64,000 bases of DNA, taken from positions 62,001 to 126,000 of the forward strand of contig NZ_MWUE01000003.1 in the NCBI RefSeq assembly GCF_002077695.1, read 5' to 3'. The notes under the pieces were generated by a model. That model did no database searches, was not told the DNA's origin, and worked only from the letters and a program-made list of their open reading frames with translations. Within the stretch, counting starts at the first letter, position 1. Every line of letters starts with the position of its first letter. Source of the DNA: Pantoea latae (lineage in GTDB: Bacteria > Pseudomonadota > Gammaproteobacteria > Enterobacterales > Enterobacteriaceae). The translations under genes and the position numbers were made by a program. Shown here piece by piece: positions 18,532-26,324 of this stretch.

Positions 18532-19767
18532 ATGTACTCTAACGCAATATGGATCATGCTGGAAAAGTCCGTTAATATTATCGGGCTTATCTATATTAAT
18601 TCTTTGATGGCGAAGTACATCGGCCCCGATAACTTTGGCAAGATAAATATCGCCACCTCTGTGTTTCTCTTTGTGCAAACCCTGGCATGGTTTGGTGGGC
18701 AGAGTATTATCTTTAAACGCATGAGCGAAAATGCACGCTCCGGGGTCGCTCTGGCGATGCGCACGCAAAACCAGCGCCGCTTTTTCTTCCTGCTCTCATC
18801 AGGCGCGGTGCTGCTCTATCTTTACTTTTTTACCGATCCGCTGGTGTTTTTATTTGGCGTGGCGAACTGCATTGCCACCTACTTTATCGTAATGGATTTC
18901 TTTTCCATTTATAATAACACCCAGTTAAAATCAAAAATCAACACCCTCACCAACGTAGCAGGGCTATCCGTCGCGCTGTTGATTCGATTTTGCATCACCC
19001 ACTTTAAACTGCCGGTTTATACCTTCACTATTCCGATTGTGGTTATCCCGCTGCTGCCCTATCTGATGCGCCTCGTCTATTTTCATTACAGCACGCAGAT
19101 TAAAGCCAGCAGCCGAGGCGGCGGCGTTTATAACCGCTATATGCTCTCTACCGGCGGCGCGCTGATTTTGTCTAGCCTGTCAGCGGATATCTATACCCAG
19201 ATATCGGGTATTTTTCTGGCCAACATCCTCTCGTACGCCGACCTGGGGATCTACAGCGTGGCGCTAACCCTTGGCGGCGCCTGGTCATTTGTGGTACTGG
19301 CGCTGATAACCAGCTTTTTTTCAAAGATATATGGCGAGAAAGAGCCGCTGACCATCGAAAAGCTGCTGATTAAAATCAACCGCATCGTGATCCTGTTTTC
19401 ACTTATCGCCTTAGGCGGCTTCTGGCTGCTGGGCGAGTGGGTAATTCATCTGCTCTATGGGGACCAGTACCTGGCCGCAGTCACCATTACCCCCATTATT
19501 ATTGTTGGCACGATGTTCTCTTCATTAGGGACGATTTGTTATCGCTATATGATCAAAGAGTCGGGATACGGCTACTTAGCGAAAAAAATGTTTTTATGCT
19601 GTCTGTTAACCGTCCCCTTATCCTGGCTAATGATTCACGCGTTTGGGATCAAGGGCGCCGCATACTGTTTTTTAGCTGTGGAACTCCTCTCCTGCACCTT
19701 TCTTAATTACTTTTTCAGAGATAAAACAATCTTCAAAATGCACCTTAGCATTTTTAAAATGAGATAA
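18532..19767 (+). CDS. Wzx-like oligosaccharide flippase
   Basis: This roughly 411-residue integral membrane protein of the polysaccharide biosynthesis (MATE/Wzx) superfamily opens with an amphipathic first helix (MYSNAIWIMLEKSVNIIG) and has some 12 hydrophobic segments. The segment MAKYIGPDNFGKINIATSVF is typical of the family. It would flip a lipid-linked oligosaccharide across the inner membrane. TTG (18511) and GTG (18520) codons in frame are alternatives; I prefer the ATG at 18532 because it gives the usual Wzx N-terminus, although its ribosome site is weak. The gene is AT-richer than its surroundings, as is common for exchanged surface-polysaccharide genes. It probably forms a pair with the next gene, 5 bp downstream. 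Confidence 0.82.
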   Translation: MYSNAIWIMLEKSVNIIGLIYINSLMAKYIGPDNFGKINIATSVFLFVQTLAWFGGQSIIFKRMSENARSGVALAMRTQNQRRFFFLLSSGAVLLYLYFFTDPLVFLFGVANCIATYFIVMDFFSIYNNTQLKSKINTLTNVAGLSVALLIRFCITHFKLPVYTFTIPIVVIPLLPYLMRLVYFHYSTQIKASSRGGGVYNRYMLSTGGALILSSLSADIYTQISGIFLANILSYADLGIYSVALTLGGAWSFVVLALITSFFSKIYGEKEPLTIEKLLIKINRIVILFSLIALGGFWLLGEWVIHLLYGDQYLAAVTITPIIIVGTMFSSLGTICYRYMIKESGYGYLAKKMFLCCLLTVPLSWLMIHAFGIKGAAYCFLAVELLSCTFLNYFFRDKTIFKMHLSIFKMR

Positions 19768-19772
19768 TTTAC

Positions 19773-20642
19773 ATGAAAATGATAAAACACACAGTGAAGT
19801 CCGCCTTAAAAGCCAGCGCTAACTTTTCTCCTGAGTTTTGCGCCAGGGCTCATTACTATATTAAATTTAAGAGAAAGCTTAACTTAACCAACCCATCCAA
19901 TTTTAATGAAAAAATCCAGTGGCTCAAATTTAATGAGCTGAACAGTGACATCTATACGGTATGCGCCGACAAAGTGAAGGTGCGGGAGTATGTCGCCGCA
20001 AAAGGGTGCGGTGATATTCTTAACGAACTCTACGGCGTGTACGACACGCCACAGGCAATTGACTATGATGCCCTGCCGGAAAAGTTTGCGCTGAAGTGTA
20101 ATCATGGGGCAGGCTATAACATTATCTGTAGTGACAAATCGCAGCTGGATATTGATAAAACCAACCGCCAGCTTAATAAGTGGCTAAAGGAAGATTTCTC
20201 CACGCTGTTTATCGAGCCGCAGTACAAAAAAATCGCCCGCAAAATTTTATGCGAAAAATATATCGAAAATGAACGCGGCGGTTTTCCTGATGACTATAAA
20301 TTTTACTGTTTCAACGGCAAACCCTACGCGGTGATGGTCTGTATTGGCCGGGAAAAAGGCACGCCGAAATTTTACTACTTCGATATGAACTGGCAGCCGC
20401 TTCCTTTCGAGGACACGCTGGAATTGATCGGCGGCAACCAGACCCCACCGATGCCCGACGGCTTTGAAAAAATGAAAGCCTGCGCAATGAAGCTCGCCAC
20501 GGATTTCAAATTCGTTCGGGCCGACTTCTATCTGCTCAACGGCAGGGTGATTTTCGGCGAGCTGACCTTTACCCCTTCTGCAGGGCTGGATGTCACCCTG
20601 CAGGAAGCGGATGCGATTTTAGGTCGCCAGCTGCAGTTATAG
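19773..20642 (+). CDS. TupA-like ATP-grasp protein (polysaccharide modification)
   Basis: This 289-residue protein matches the TupA-like ATP-grasp family, found in capsule, teichuronopeptide and O-antigen clusters and often labelled glycosyltransferase. The nucleotide-binding elements are visible: LKCNHGAGYNIICSDKS near residue 108, EKYIEN and DYKFYCFNGKPYAV in the middle, and a C-terminal FVRADFYL plus FGELTFTPSAGL that should carry the Mg-binding acidic residues. By family logic it ligates an amino acid or other carboxylate-containing group to a glycan; the real substrate is unknown. It follows the flippase by 5 bp, and its base composition is similarly AT-rich. Confidence 0.82.
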   Translation: MKMIKHTVKSALKASANFSPEFCARAHYYIKFKRKLNLTNPSNFNEKIQWLKFNELNSDIYTVCADKVKVREYVAAKGCGDILNELYGVYDTPQAIDYDALPEKFALKCNHGAGYNIICSDKSQLDIDKTNRQLNKWLKEDFSTLFIEPQYKKIARKILCEKYIENERGGFPDDYKFYCFNGKPYAVMVCIGREKGTPKFYYFDMNWQPLPFEDTLELIGGNQTPPMPDGFEKMKACAMKLATDFKFVRADFYLLNGRVIFGELTFTPSAGLDVTLQEADAILGRQLQL

Positions 20643-20648
20643 CCTGTG

Positions 20649-20673
20649 CGGGAGCAGGGAGAACCTGCTCCCG
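20649..20673 (+). terminator. Hairpin ending the flippase/ATP-grasp pair
   Basis: CGGGAGCAGG (20649-20658) and CCTGCTCCCG (20664-20673) form a 10-bp stem with a 5-nt loop, 6 bp past the ATP-grasp stop. TTAT follows, so the T-run is short. It is a probable terminator. Confidence 0.7.
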
Positions 20674-20776
20674 TTATCGGCAGAAGCAGCGCTCAGGGAA
20701 GGGCGCCCGCCGGAAGAGGGGCATGGACATTTAGCCATCCGGGTGTGTAAGCGGTTAAAATAATTAAAATTAAACG

Positions 20777-20805
20777 TTGCTTAAAAAAAGGGGCTGTGTC
20801 TTAAT
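20777..20805 (+). promoter_or_regulatory. cspA-type promoter
   Basis: TTGCTT at 20777-20782 and CTTAAT at 20800-20805 are separated by 17 bp. Both elements closely resemble the E. coli cspA promoter (TTGCAT and CTTAAT, as I recall them) and lie just before the conserved leader. Transcription should begin near 20811. Confidence 0.8.
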
Positions 20806-20810
20806 AGCGT

Positions 20811-20982
20811 CATCGGTTTGGTTACAGACCTTATGAAAGCAGTTTTAGTAAAGCAGTCCTCAGTTCAAGTGTTATCGACAGATACTCTTCTTAATGAGTC
20901 TCCTCCTAAGCGCCCCATAAGTCACTCTATACTATCAGGCCATCATCGCCACCCTAAGTGGCTCATCAATTAAGGAAGTATT
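20811..20982 (+). promoter_or_regulatory. Cold-shock leader (cspA-type RNA thermoswitch)
   Basis: The roughly 170-nt untranslated leader is recognisably related to the E. coli cspA leader. A cold box-like GGTTTGGTTACAGACC lies at 20815-20830. It is followed by an AAAGCAG block, a TTCAAGTGTTATCG block and, near the start codon, a purine-rich TTAAGGAAGTATT ribosome site. In E. coli this leader refolds with temperature to allow translation after cold shock. Confidence 0.8.
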
Positions 20983-21195
20983 ATGTCTAACAAAATGACT
21001 GGTTTAGTAAAATGGTTCAACGCTGATAAAGGTTTCGGCTTCATCACTCCTGACGACGGCAGCAAAGATGTATTCGTACACTTCTCTGCTATCCAGAGCG
21101 ACAGCTTCAAAACCCTGGATGAAGGTCAGAAAGTCTCCTTCACCATCGAAAACGGCGCTAAAGGCCCGGCTGCTGGCAACGTCACCCCGCTGTAA
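20983..21195 (+). CDS. cspA: CspA-family major cold shock protein
   Basis: This 70-residue single cold-shock domain protein is an RNA chaperone that melts secondary structure at low temperature. Both nucleic-acid binding motifs are present: RNP1 KGFGFI and RNP2 VFVHF. The sequence differs from E. coli CspA at only a handful of positions (it has [10 protein letters not shown] where CspA has NDGYKSLDEG), and the gene carries a cspA-type promoter and leader. It could be any of the cold-inducible CspA/CspB/CspG paralogues, so the symbol is a best guess. An intrinsic terminator follows. The gene is a self-contained transcription unit. Confidence 0.93.
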   Translation: MSNKMTGLVKWFNADKGFGFITPDDGSKDVFVHFSAIQSDSFKTLDEGQKVSFTIENGAKGPAAGNVTPL

Positions 21196-21270
21196 GCCGC
21201 GCTAATTATCAGCGACGTTTACAAACGCGATGAAGACCAGAGTCTGAGCAGCTAAGCTCGACTGATAATG

Positions 21271-21299
21271 AAAAAACCCGCCCTGAGCGGGTTTTTTTA
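21271..21299 (+). terminator. Intrinsic terminator of the cold shock gene
   Basis: AAAAAACCCGC (21271-21281) pairs with GCGGGTTTTTT (21287-21297) around a 5-nt loop, with seven T residues on the plus strand and an A-run on the other side. This is a classic intrinsic terminator. It can also serve the leftward oxidoreductase gene ending at 21342. Confidence 0.92.
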
Positions 21300-21341
21300 T
21301 GGGCTCAATTTGTCAGACGGATCAGAGCATGCCCAGCCTAA

Positions 21342-22355
21342 TCAGCACGCCATCTTAATGACGATTTTGCCAAATGCGCCGCGAGAAAGGTGCTCAAAGG
21401 CTTCCACCGCCTGGCTGAAGTGATAAACCTGTTCGATAACCGGTTTAATTTGATGCTGATTGAGGAACGGGTTCATTCGCTCGAAAGAGGAGCGAGGCGC
21501 AACCGCGATACCTCTGAGGGTGGTCTGGCGGAAAATCAGCGGCATCAAATCCAGATCTGCCTTCTGGCCCGCGAGAAAACCGACCTGGGCAACGGTTCCG
21601 GCGACCCTGGTTGCCGCAATCGACTGGTTGATACCCTTGCCGCCGGCAACATCCACCGTGACGTCGGCACCCTTGCCATCCGTCAGTTCGAGCACCTTGC
21701 TTTCCCATTGCGGATAGCGTTTATAGTTAATGCCCTCATCCGCTCCCAGCGATTTAATGCGCTCAAGGTTGGCGTCGTTACTGGATGTCGCGATCACGCG
21801 AGCGCCGCAGGCATGGGCGATTTGAGCGGCAAAAACCGAGACGCCGCCGGTTCCCTGCACTAAAACGGTTTGGCCTGGCTGCAGCTTGCCAATATCCATT
21901 AGCGAATACCACGCCGTCAGCGCAGCAATAGGCAGCGTGGCGGCTTCTTCATCGGTCATGCTTTCTGGCGCTTTAACCGCGCTCTCCTCATGCAAAATCA
22001 TGTATTCTGCGAGTCCGCCTGGCAACGGCATGCCAATACACCATGCAGGTTCATCGGCCGCGGGTTCGCCATCTAACCAGCGGGAATAGAGGTGCGAGTT
22101 GACGCGGTCGCCCACGCTGAAACGGGTAACGCCTTCGCCCGTGGCAACCACGGTGCCTGCCGCGTCAGAAACGGGAATCAGCGGCTTGGGCACAAGATGA
22201 GGCTCGTAGAAGCCGTCCACAATGGCTTTATCTCTGAAGTTCAGCGAAACGGCGCCGACTTTAACCAGCAGTTCGCCAGGCCCTGGCACAGGCGTCTCAA
22301 CCTCTTCCAGCTGCAGATTTTCCAGGCCAAAATCTTTTAATAACCATGCTTTCAT
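21342..22355 (-). CDS. MDR-family NAD(P)-dependent oxidoreductase
   Basis: This roughly 337-residue medium-chain dehydrogenase/reductase has a GroES-like N-terminal half (residues about 1-125) and a Rossmann half with VLVQGTGGVSVFAAQIA near residue 165. The ring of structural-zinc cysteines is missing and the catalytic-zinc pattern is incomplete, so it belongs with zinc-independent quinone/alkene-type reductases (the NAD(P)-dependent alcohol dehydrogenase group). An ATG 9 bp upstream (22364) abuts the GAGGAA; the ATG at 22355 has better spacing. It is divergent from a LysR gene, a common arrangement in which the regulator responds to an electrophile and induces the reductase. The substrate is unknown. 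Confidence 0.85.
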   Translation of the reverse strand: MKAWLLKDFGLENLQLEEVETPVPGPGELLVKVGAVSLNFRDKAIVDGFYEPHLVPKPLIPVSDAAGTVVATGEGVTRFSVGDRVNSHLYSRWLDGEPAADEPAWCIGMPLPGGLAEYMILHEESAVKAPESMTDEEAATLPIAALTAWYSLMDIGKLQPGQTVLVQGTGGVSVFAAQIAHACGARVIATSSNDANLERIKSLGADEGINYKRYPQWESKVLELTDGKGADVTVDVAGGKGINQSIAATRVAGTVAQVGFLAGQKADLDLMPLIFRQTTLRGIAVAPRSSFERMNPFLNQHQIKPVIEQVYHFSQAVEAFEHLSRGAFGKIVIKMAC

Positions 22356-22523
22356 GTCTCTCATTTCCTCAGCAATGCAATAGAGGAGGCCATGATAGAA
22401 AAAGGCGCCATGGGCAAAAAGCCACGTAAAAGATGTTCAGTGTTACTGCAGGAGAAACAATCCCTGTAGAATTTCAGCTGCACTATTCTGCTGTCAGCTG
22501 GAAATTTTCGCGGAGGAGAGGTT

Positions 22524-23432
22524 ATGCGCTCAAATATGCTTGAGTTAATGGAGATCTTTGTTCAGGTCGTTGAGCTGCGCAGTTTCACCCGAGCGGCAGA
22601 TGCCTTGCAGCTGCACCGGCCCGCAGTGAGTAAGTCGGTACAGCAGCTGGAACAGACGCTGGGCGTGAAGCTTTTGCACCGCACTACGCGCAGCCTGAGC
22701 GTGACCGCCGAAGGAGACGAGATTTATCAGCGGGCAAAAACGCTGCTGGCCGACGTCAACGATATGATGGCCATCTATTCTCCTCGTCAGCCACCGCGCG
22801 GGCAGCTGCGCATCGACGTGCCGCTGGCGCTGGCGCACAGCATTCTCATCCCCGCGCTGAGTGATTTTCAAACCCGCTATCCGCAGATTGACATCGTTCT
22901 GTCGGCGTCCGACCGCCTGACCGATCTCATTTCCGAGGGGGTCGACTGCGTGATCCGTCTGGGTGAACTGGCTGATTCAAGTTTTATTTCGCGTCGTATG
23001 GGCGAGCTGCAAATGGTGACCTGTGCGGCACCCGCCTATCTGGAAAAATATGGCGCGCCAAAGACGCCGGACGATCTCAGGCATCACAAAGCTGTCTGTT
23101 TCTTCAGCGATCACAGTCGGGAGGTGCAGGAATGGCAATTTAATATCAACGGCGAGGTGGCCGCTCGACGCCCAGGTTACTGCATGCGCGTGAACAATTC
23201 TGATGTGCTGCTCTCCTGCGGTTTAGCCGGTCTGGGAATGCTCCATGCATTACGCACCGCGCTAGCGCCGGACATTCAGGCTGGCCGGCTGACAGAATTG
23301 TTCACGGATTATCCTGCGGTAACGAAACCCGTTTCCATACTCTATCCTGACCGCCGCTATCTTCCCGCCAGGGTCAGGGTATTTATCGAGTGGTTCTCTG
23401 AATTATTCAAACAGTATCAGGCCCCCAGGTAA
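22524..23432 (+). CDS. LysR-family transcriptional regulator
   Basis: This 302-residue LysR-type regulator has a helix-turn-helix at residues about 8-65 (FTRAADALQLHRPAVSKSVQQLE) and an effector domain resembling the subgroup that controls reductase and dehydrogenase genes (PRGQLRIDVPLALAHSILIPAL). A strong GGAGGAG ribosome site precedes the ATG. It is divergent from the MDR oxidoreductase with about 165 bp between starts, so that gene is its likely target. The coinducer is unknown. Confidence 0.9.
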   Translation: MRSNMLELMEIFVQVVELRSFTRAADALQLHRPAVSKSVQQLEQTLGVKLLHRTTRSLSVTAEGDEIYQRAKTLLADVNDMMAIYSPRQPPRGQLRIDVPLALAHSILIPALSDFQTRYPQIDIVLSASDRLTDLISEGVDCVIRLGELADSSFISRRMGELQMVTCAAPAYLEKYGAPKTPDDLRHHKAVCFFSDHSREVQEWQFNINGEVAARRPGYCMRVNNSDVLLSCGLAGLGMLHALRTALAPDIQAGRLTELFTDYPAVTKPVSILYPDRRYLPARVRVFIEWFSELFKQYQAPR

Positions 23433-23460
23433 ACCCGGTGCCTGAGCCGTCGCGCACACC

Positions 23461-24108
23461 CTATAGCTTCGCGCTGTAGAGCACCGGTCCGGTCGGCTGG
23501 CCCGTTGGCGATCCCCCTCTGGGCTCAAGGCTGACCGCCAGCACCGCGTTTGTTAGCGCGGGCGCACGGGCGATGGCCAGATCGCTGGCGCCGTGAGCCT
23601 GAACCAGACCCAGTGACACCGGCGCCGCGCCCGCCGGGATCACCCACAGCTGAAGGCTCTTGTCTGGTGCCACGTCGGCGACGTCGACCGGCGCAAGCGT
23701 GATGCGGTCGCGCGCGCGGCTGGCGCTGACGATCCACTGACCGGCATGGGGTGCGCCATTCAGCACGGTGAGCGGCGTCAGCGACGCGGGGCGGAACGCC
23801 ACGGCATACAGCAGCACGGCGAACACCAGCCCGGCCGCCGTTAGCCAGGGAAGCGCACGCCCATAGCGGGGCGCGGGCTTTTTCGCCGGCAGCGCGAGGG
23901 CAATTTTCTTCCACACCACCTCTGGCGGCGTGACCGGCTCGAGCTGGCGATCCATGCCGCTGAGCAGGGTGAGCCAGCGCGCCACCTCGGCGGCCAGCGC
24001 AGGCTCTCTGGCTAATCTGCGCTGAAAGCGTAGCCTGGCGAGGCCGCGTAGGGTGCCCAGCGCATACTCCGCCGCCAGCGCCTCGTCACGCCTTTGTTTG
24101 ACGTTCAT
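23461..24108 (-). CDS. RskA-type anti-sigma factor
   Basis: This 215-residue inner-membrane anti-sigma factor has a cytoplasmic N-terminal helical domain (residues about 1-85, RRDEALAAEYALGTLRGLARLRFQRRL) that should hold the ECF sigma factor. A single membrane helix (about 92-112) is followed by a periplasmic anti-sigma-K C-terminal domain. The start codon overlaps the sigma stop as ATGA, so the pair is translationally coupled; a start 12 bp further up is open but non-ATG. In the SigK/RskA pattern, release of sigma follows regulated proteolysis. The signal here may involve redox or envelope stress, but that is inferred. Confidence 0.9.
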   Translation of the reverse strand: MNVKQRRDEALAAEYALGTLRGLARLRFQRRLAREPALAAEVARWLTLLSGMDRQLEPVTPPEVVWKKIALALPAKKPAPRYGRALPWLTAAGLVFAVLLYAVAFRPASLTPLTVLNGAPHAGQWIVSASRARDRITLAPVDVADVAPDKSLQLWVIPAGAAPVSLGLVQAHGASDLAIARAPALTNAVLAVSLEPRGGSPTGQPTGPVLYSAKL

Positions 24109-24647
24109 CGTCCCACGCACTCCCGCAAATGCGCCAGACCGCGACGGATCCAGCTTTTAACCGAGCCGAGCGGCTGCTGCAGCCAGTCAGCGATATCGCT
24201 GTGCGACATGCCCTGATAATAGGCCAGCGAGATGCTTTGCCGCTGTTCGCTGCTTAACTGTTTCAAACAGCGATCGAGACGATCGGCGCGATCCTCGCTC
24301 TCTGTGCCCGGTGTCGGGCAGGCCAGATCCTCGCTGACCGGCTCCTCCACGCGGCCCTGGCGCCGCGCGCCGCTGCGCAAGCGATCGATGGCGCGGTTGC
24401 GCACAATGTGCGTCATCCAGGTCAGGGGCGAACTCAGCGCGCTGTTAAAGCTGGCGGCGTTGTGCCATACCGTAATAAAGCACTCTTGCAGCACATCCTC
24501 CGCCCAGGCGCGATTGCCCAGGGTGCGCAAGGCAACCGCAAACAGGTGAGGGGAGGTCAGGCGATAGAGTCGTTCAAAAGCAAGGCGGTCGCCGTTAACG
24601 ACCGCTTTTATCAGGGTATTCAGCAGCTCAGGCTGGCTTGAGTCCAT
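24105..24647 (-). CDS. ECF RNA polymerase sigma factor (SigK-like)
   Basis: This 180-residue extracytoplasmic-function sigma factor has sigma-2 at about residues 20-92 (DVLQECFITVWHNAASFN, with the DRLR segment at its end) and sigma-4 at about 125-178 (MSHSDIADWLQQPLGSVKSWIRRGL helix-turn-helix). It is encoded between a FAS1-domain protein gene (41-bp gap) and its RskA-type anti-sigma gene (ATGA overlap). This three-gene order is known from several proteobacteria. A promoter with GCATCC and CGTATA elements in front of the operon is a candidate for autoregulation. Confidence 0.92.
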   Translation of the reverse strand: MDSSQPELLNTLIKAVVNGDRLAFERLYRLTSPHLFAVALRTLGNRAWAEDVLQECFITVWHNAASFNSALSSPLTWMTHIVRNRAIDRLRSGARRQGRVEEPVSEDLACPTPGTESEDRADRLDRCLKQLSSEQRQSISLAYYQGMSHSDIADWLQQPLGSVKSWIRRGLAHLRECVGR

Positions 24648-24688
24648 AGCATGTCCGATTAAATTGACGCCAGCTCGAGTATAGGCAA

Positions 24689-25252
24689 TTACTCTGGCAT
24701 CAGAACAGTATCGATCACCTCGATCACGCCGTTTTTCTGGTAGACGTCATAGGTGCTGATATTGGCGATATTCCCCTGACCATCTTTCAGCTGAATATTG
24801 TGCGGACCGTTATTCATAATCCATAACGGCTGACCGTTTACCGTTTTCAGTTCAGCATGACCGCCGCCCTGTTTGATTTTCTGCTGCAGCGCCTTCATGT
24901 CATATTGGCCCGCCACTACATGGTAGGTCAGCACGCTGGTGAGTTTCGCCTTGTTTTCCGGTTTGAGCAGGGTATCAACCGCGCCCGCAGGCAGTTTGGC
25001 AAAGGCGGCGTTGGTCGGGGCAAACACGGTAAATGGTCCCTTGCCCTGAAGCGTCTCGACCAGACCCGCCGCCTTCACCGCCGCGACCAGCGTGGTGTGA
25101 TCCTTAGAGTTGAGGGCGTTTTCCACGATATTTTTTTGCGGATACATCGCGGCGCCGCCTACCATGACCGAATCACTGCGGGTGGCGGCCCAGGATGCGG
25201 CGGAGACGAAAAGCGCGGCGGAGAGCACAGAAAGGCTGATTAACTTTTTCAT
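24689..25252 (-). CDS. Exported fasciclin (FAS1) domain protein
   Basis: This 187-residue protein has a signal peptide (residues 1-22, cleaved after SAASWA) followed by one FAS1 domain (about 42-185). Conserved boxes are visible: FTVFAPTNAAFAKLP and, near the end, VIEVIDTVLMP. FAS1 domains mediate adhesion or protein-protein contact outside the membrane. Two tandem ATG codons exist; AGGA spacing is best for the one at 25252. It is the first gene of an operon with an ECF sigma factor and RskA anti-sigma, and so is probably the main product of the regulon and a possible sensor partner (inference). Confidence 0.9.
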   Translation of the reverse strand: MKKLISLSVLSAALFVSAASWAATRSDSVMVGGAAMYPQKNIVENALNSKDHTTLVAAVKAAGLVETLQGKGPFTVFAPTNAAFAKLPAGAVDTLLKPENKAKLTSVLTYHVVAGQYDMKALQQKIKQGGGHAELKTVNGQPLWIMNNGPHNIQLKDGQGNIANISTYDVYQKNGVIEVIDTVLMPE

Positions 25253-25296
25253 CATATATCCTCGTTTAAGGAGCAATAAGGTTGCTCACAAGGGGA

Positions 25297-25324
25297 TATA
25301 CGAAGGGGAAGAGCGAGCGGATGC
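25297..25324 (-). promoter_or_regulatory. Candidate ECF-type promoter of the FAS1-sigma-antisigma operon
   Basis: On the minus strand GCATCC (25319-25324) is followed after 16 bp by CGTATA (25297-25302), about 45 bp before the FAS1 start. No good sigma-70 promoter is seen between it and the gene. SigK-group sigma factors use CATCC-type -35 elements, so autoregulation is plausible. Confidence 0.5.
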
Positions 25325-25523
25325 AGTTTTTTAAAAATAATCTTTAGCTCGGTCGACGGGGCGGAGCGTTAAGCAAATCTTCATTGCGTATAAACTTCTG
25401 CTAACCTGCTAACAAACATAAGAATTTACTCTGCATTATTCCTCTTTTCCGGTGGAGGAACGCGGTGCGCCATGGTATTAACTCTGCATGCGTTGTTACG
25501 TCACCCGCCTGCTGGAGATCACC

Positions 25524-26294
25524 ATGAAAATCACCCTGTCCTGCGCGCTGCTGTTTTCCCTCAGCGCCTTTAGCTCGCTCTCCTTTGCCGAACAAACGCT
25601 GCGCTTCGGCGTAGATCCGACCTTCCCGCCGTTTGAGTCTAAAGCCAGCGACGGCTCGCTGCAGGGTTTTGATATCGATCTGGGCAACGCCATTTGCGCG
25701 CAGGCGAAAGTGCGCTGCCAGTGGGTGCAGACCGGTTTCGACAGCGCTATTCCCGCGCTGCAGGCGAAGAAGTTCGATGCGATCCTCTCGGCGATGTCGA
25801 TGACGGAGAAGCGCCGCGAGCAGGTGGCGTTTAGCGATATGCTCTACAACACGCCGAGCGCGCTGCTGACGCCGAAAAACAGTCCCCTGACGGAGGCGGT
25901 CAGCACGCTGCGCGGCAAAGCGATCGGCGTCGCGCAGGGCACCATTCAGGAGAGCTACGCCAAAGCGAAGTGGGCGGCGCAGGGCGTTAACATCGTCTCC
26001 TATGCGAATCAGATGGAGATCTATCCGGATCTGGTGGCGGGCCGTCTCGACGCCACGCTGGCCAATGCGGTTTCGGCGGATCAGGGCTTTCTGAATACCC
26101 CGGAAGGCAAAAACTACGTGATTAAAGCCACGCTGGTGGATAAGACGCTGCTGGGCAACGGCGTCGGCATCGGCCTGCGCAAAGAGGATGCGGCGAACCT
26201 GAAGCTGATCAACGATGCGCTGGCGGCGCTGCACGCCAACGGCACCTATGCGCAGCTGGCGAAAAAATATTTCAAATTTAACGTCTATCCCTGA
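25524..26294 (+). CDS. Periplasmic basic amino acid-binding protein
   Basis: This 256-residue type II periplasmic binding protein of the HisJ/ArgT/ArtJ group has a signal peptide (residues 1-22, ending LSFA). The family start (TLRFGVDPTFPPFESKASDG) is followed by GFDIDLGNAIC, FDAILSAMSMTEKRREQVAFS and a C-terminal GVGIGLRKEDAA. It should bind lysine, arginine, ornithine or histidine and deliver it to an ABC permease, but no permease or ATPase gene is adjacent. An ATG 36 bp upstream is in frame; the GGAG 7 nt before 25524 and the signal peptide fix the start. The next gene begins 30 bp downstream. Confidence 0.9.
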   Translation: MKITLSCALLFSLSAFSSLSFAEQTLRFGVDPTFPPFESKASDGSLQGFDIDLGNAICAQAKVRCQWVQTGFDSAIPALQAKKFDAILSAMSMTEKRREQVAFSDMLYNTPSALLTPKNSPLTEAVSTLRGKAIGVAQGTIQESYAKAKWAAQGVNIVSYANQMEIYPDLVAGRLDATLANAVSADQGFLNTPEGKNYVIKATLVDKTLLGNGVGIGLRKEDAANLKLINDALAALHANGTYAQLAKKYFKFNVYP

Positions 26295-26324
26295 GCAGCG
26301 CGCCTGCTCGTTACAGGAAAACCT

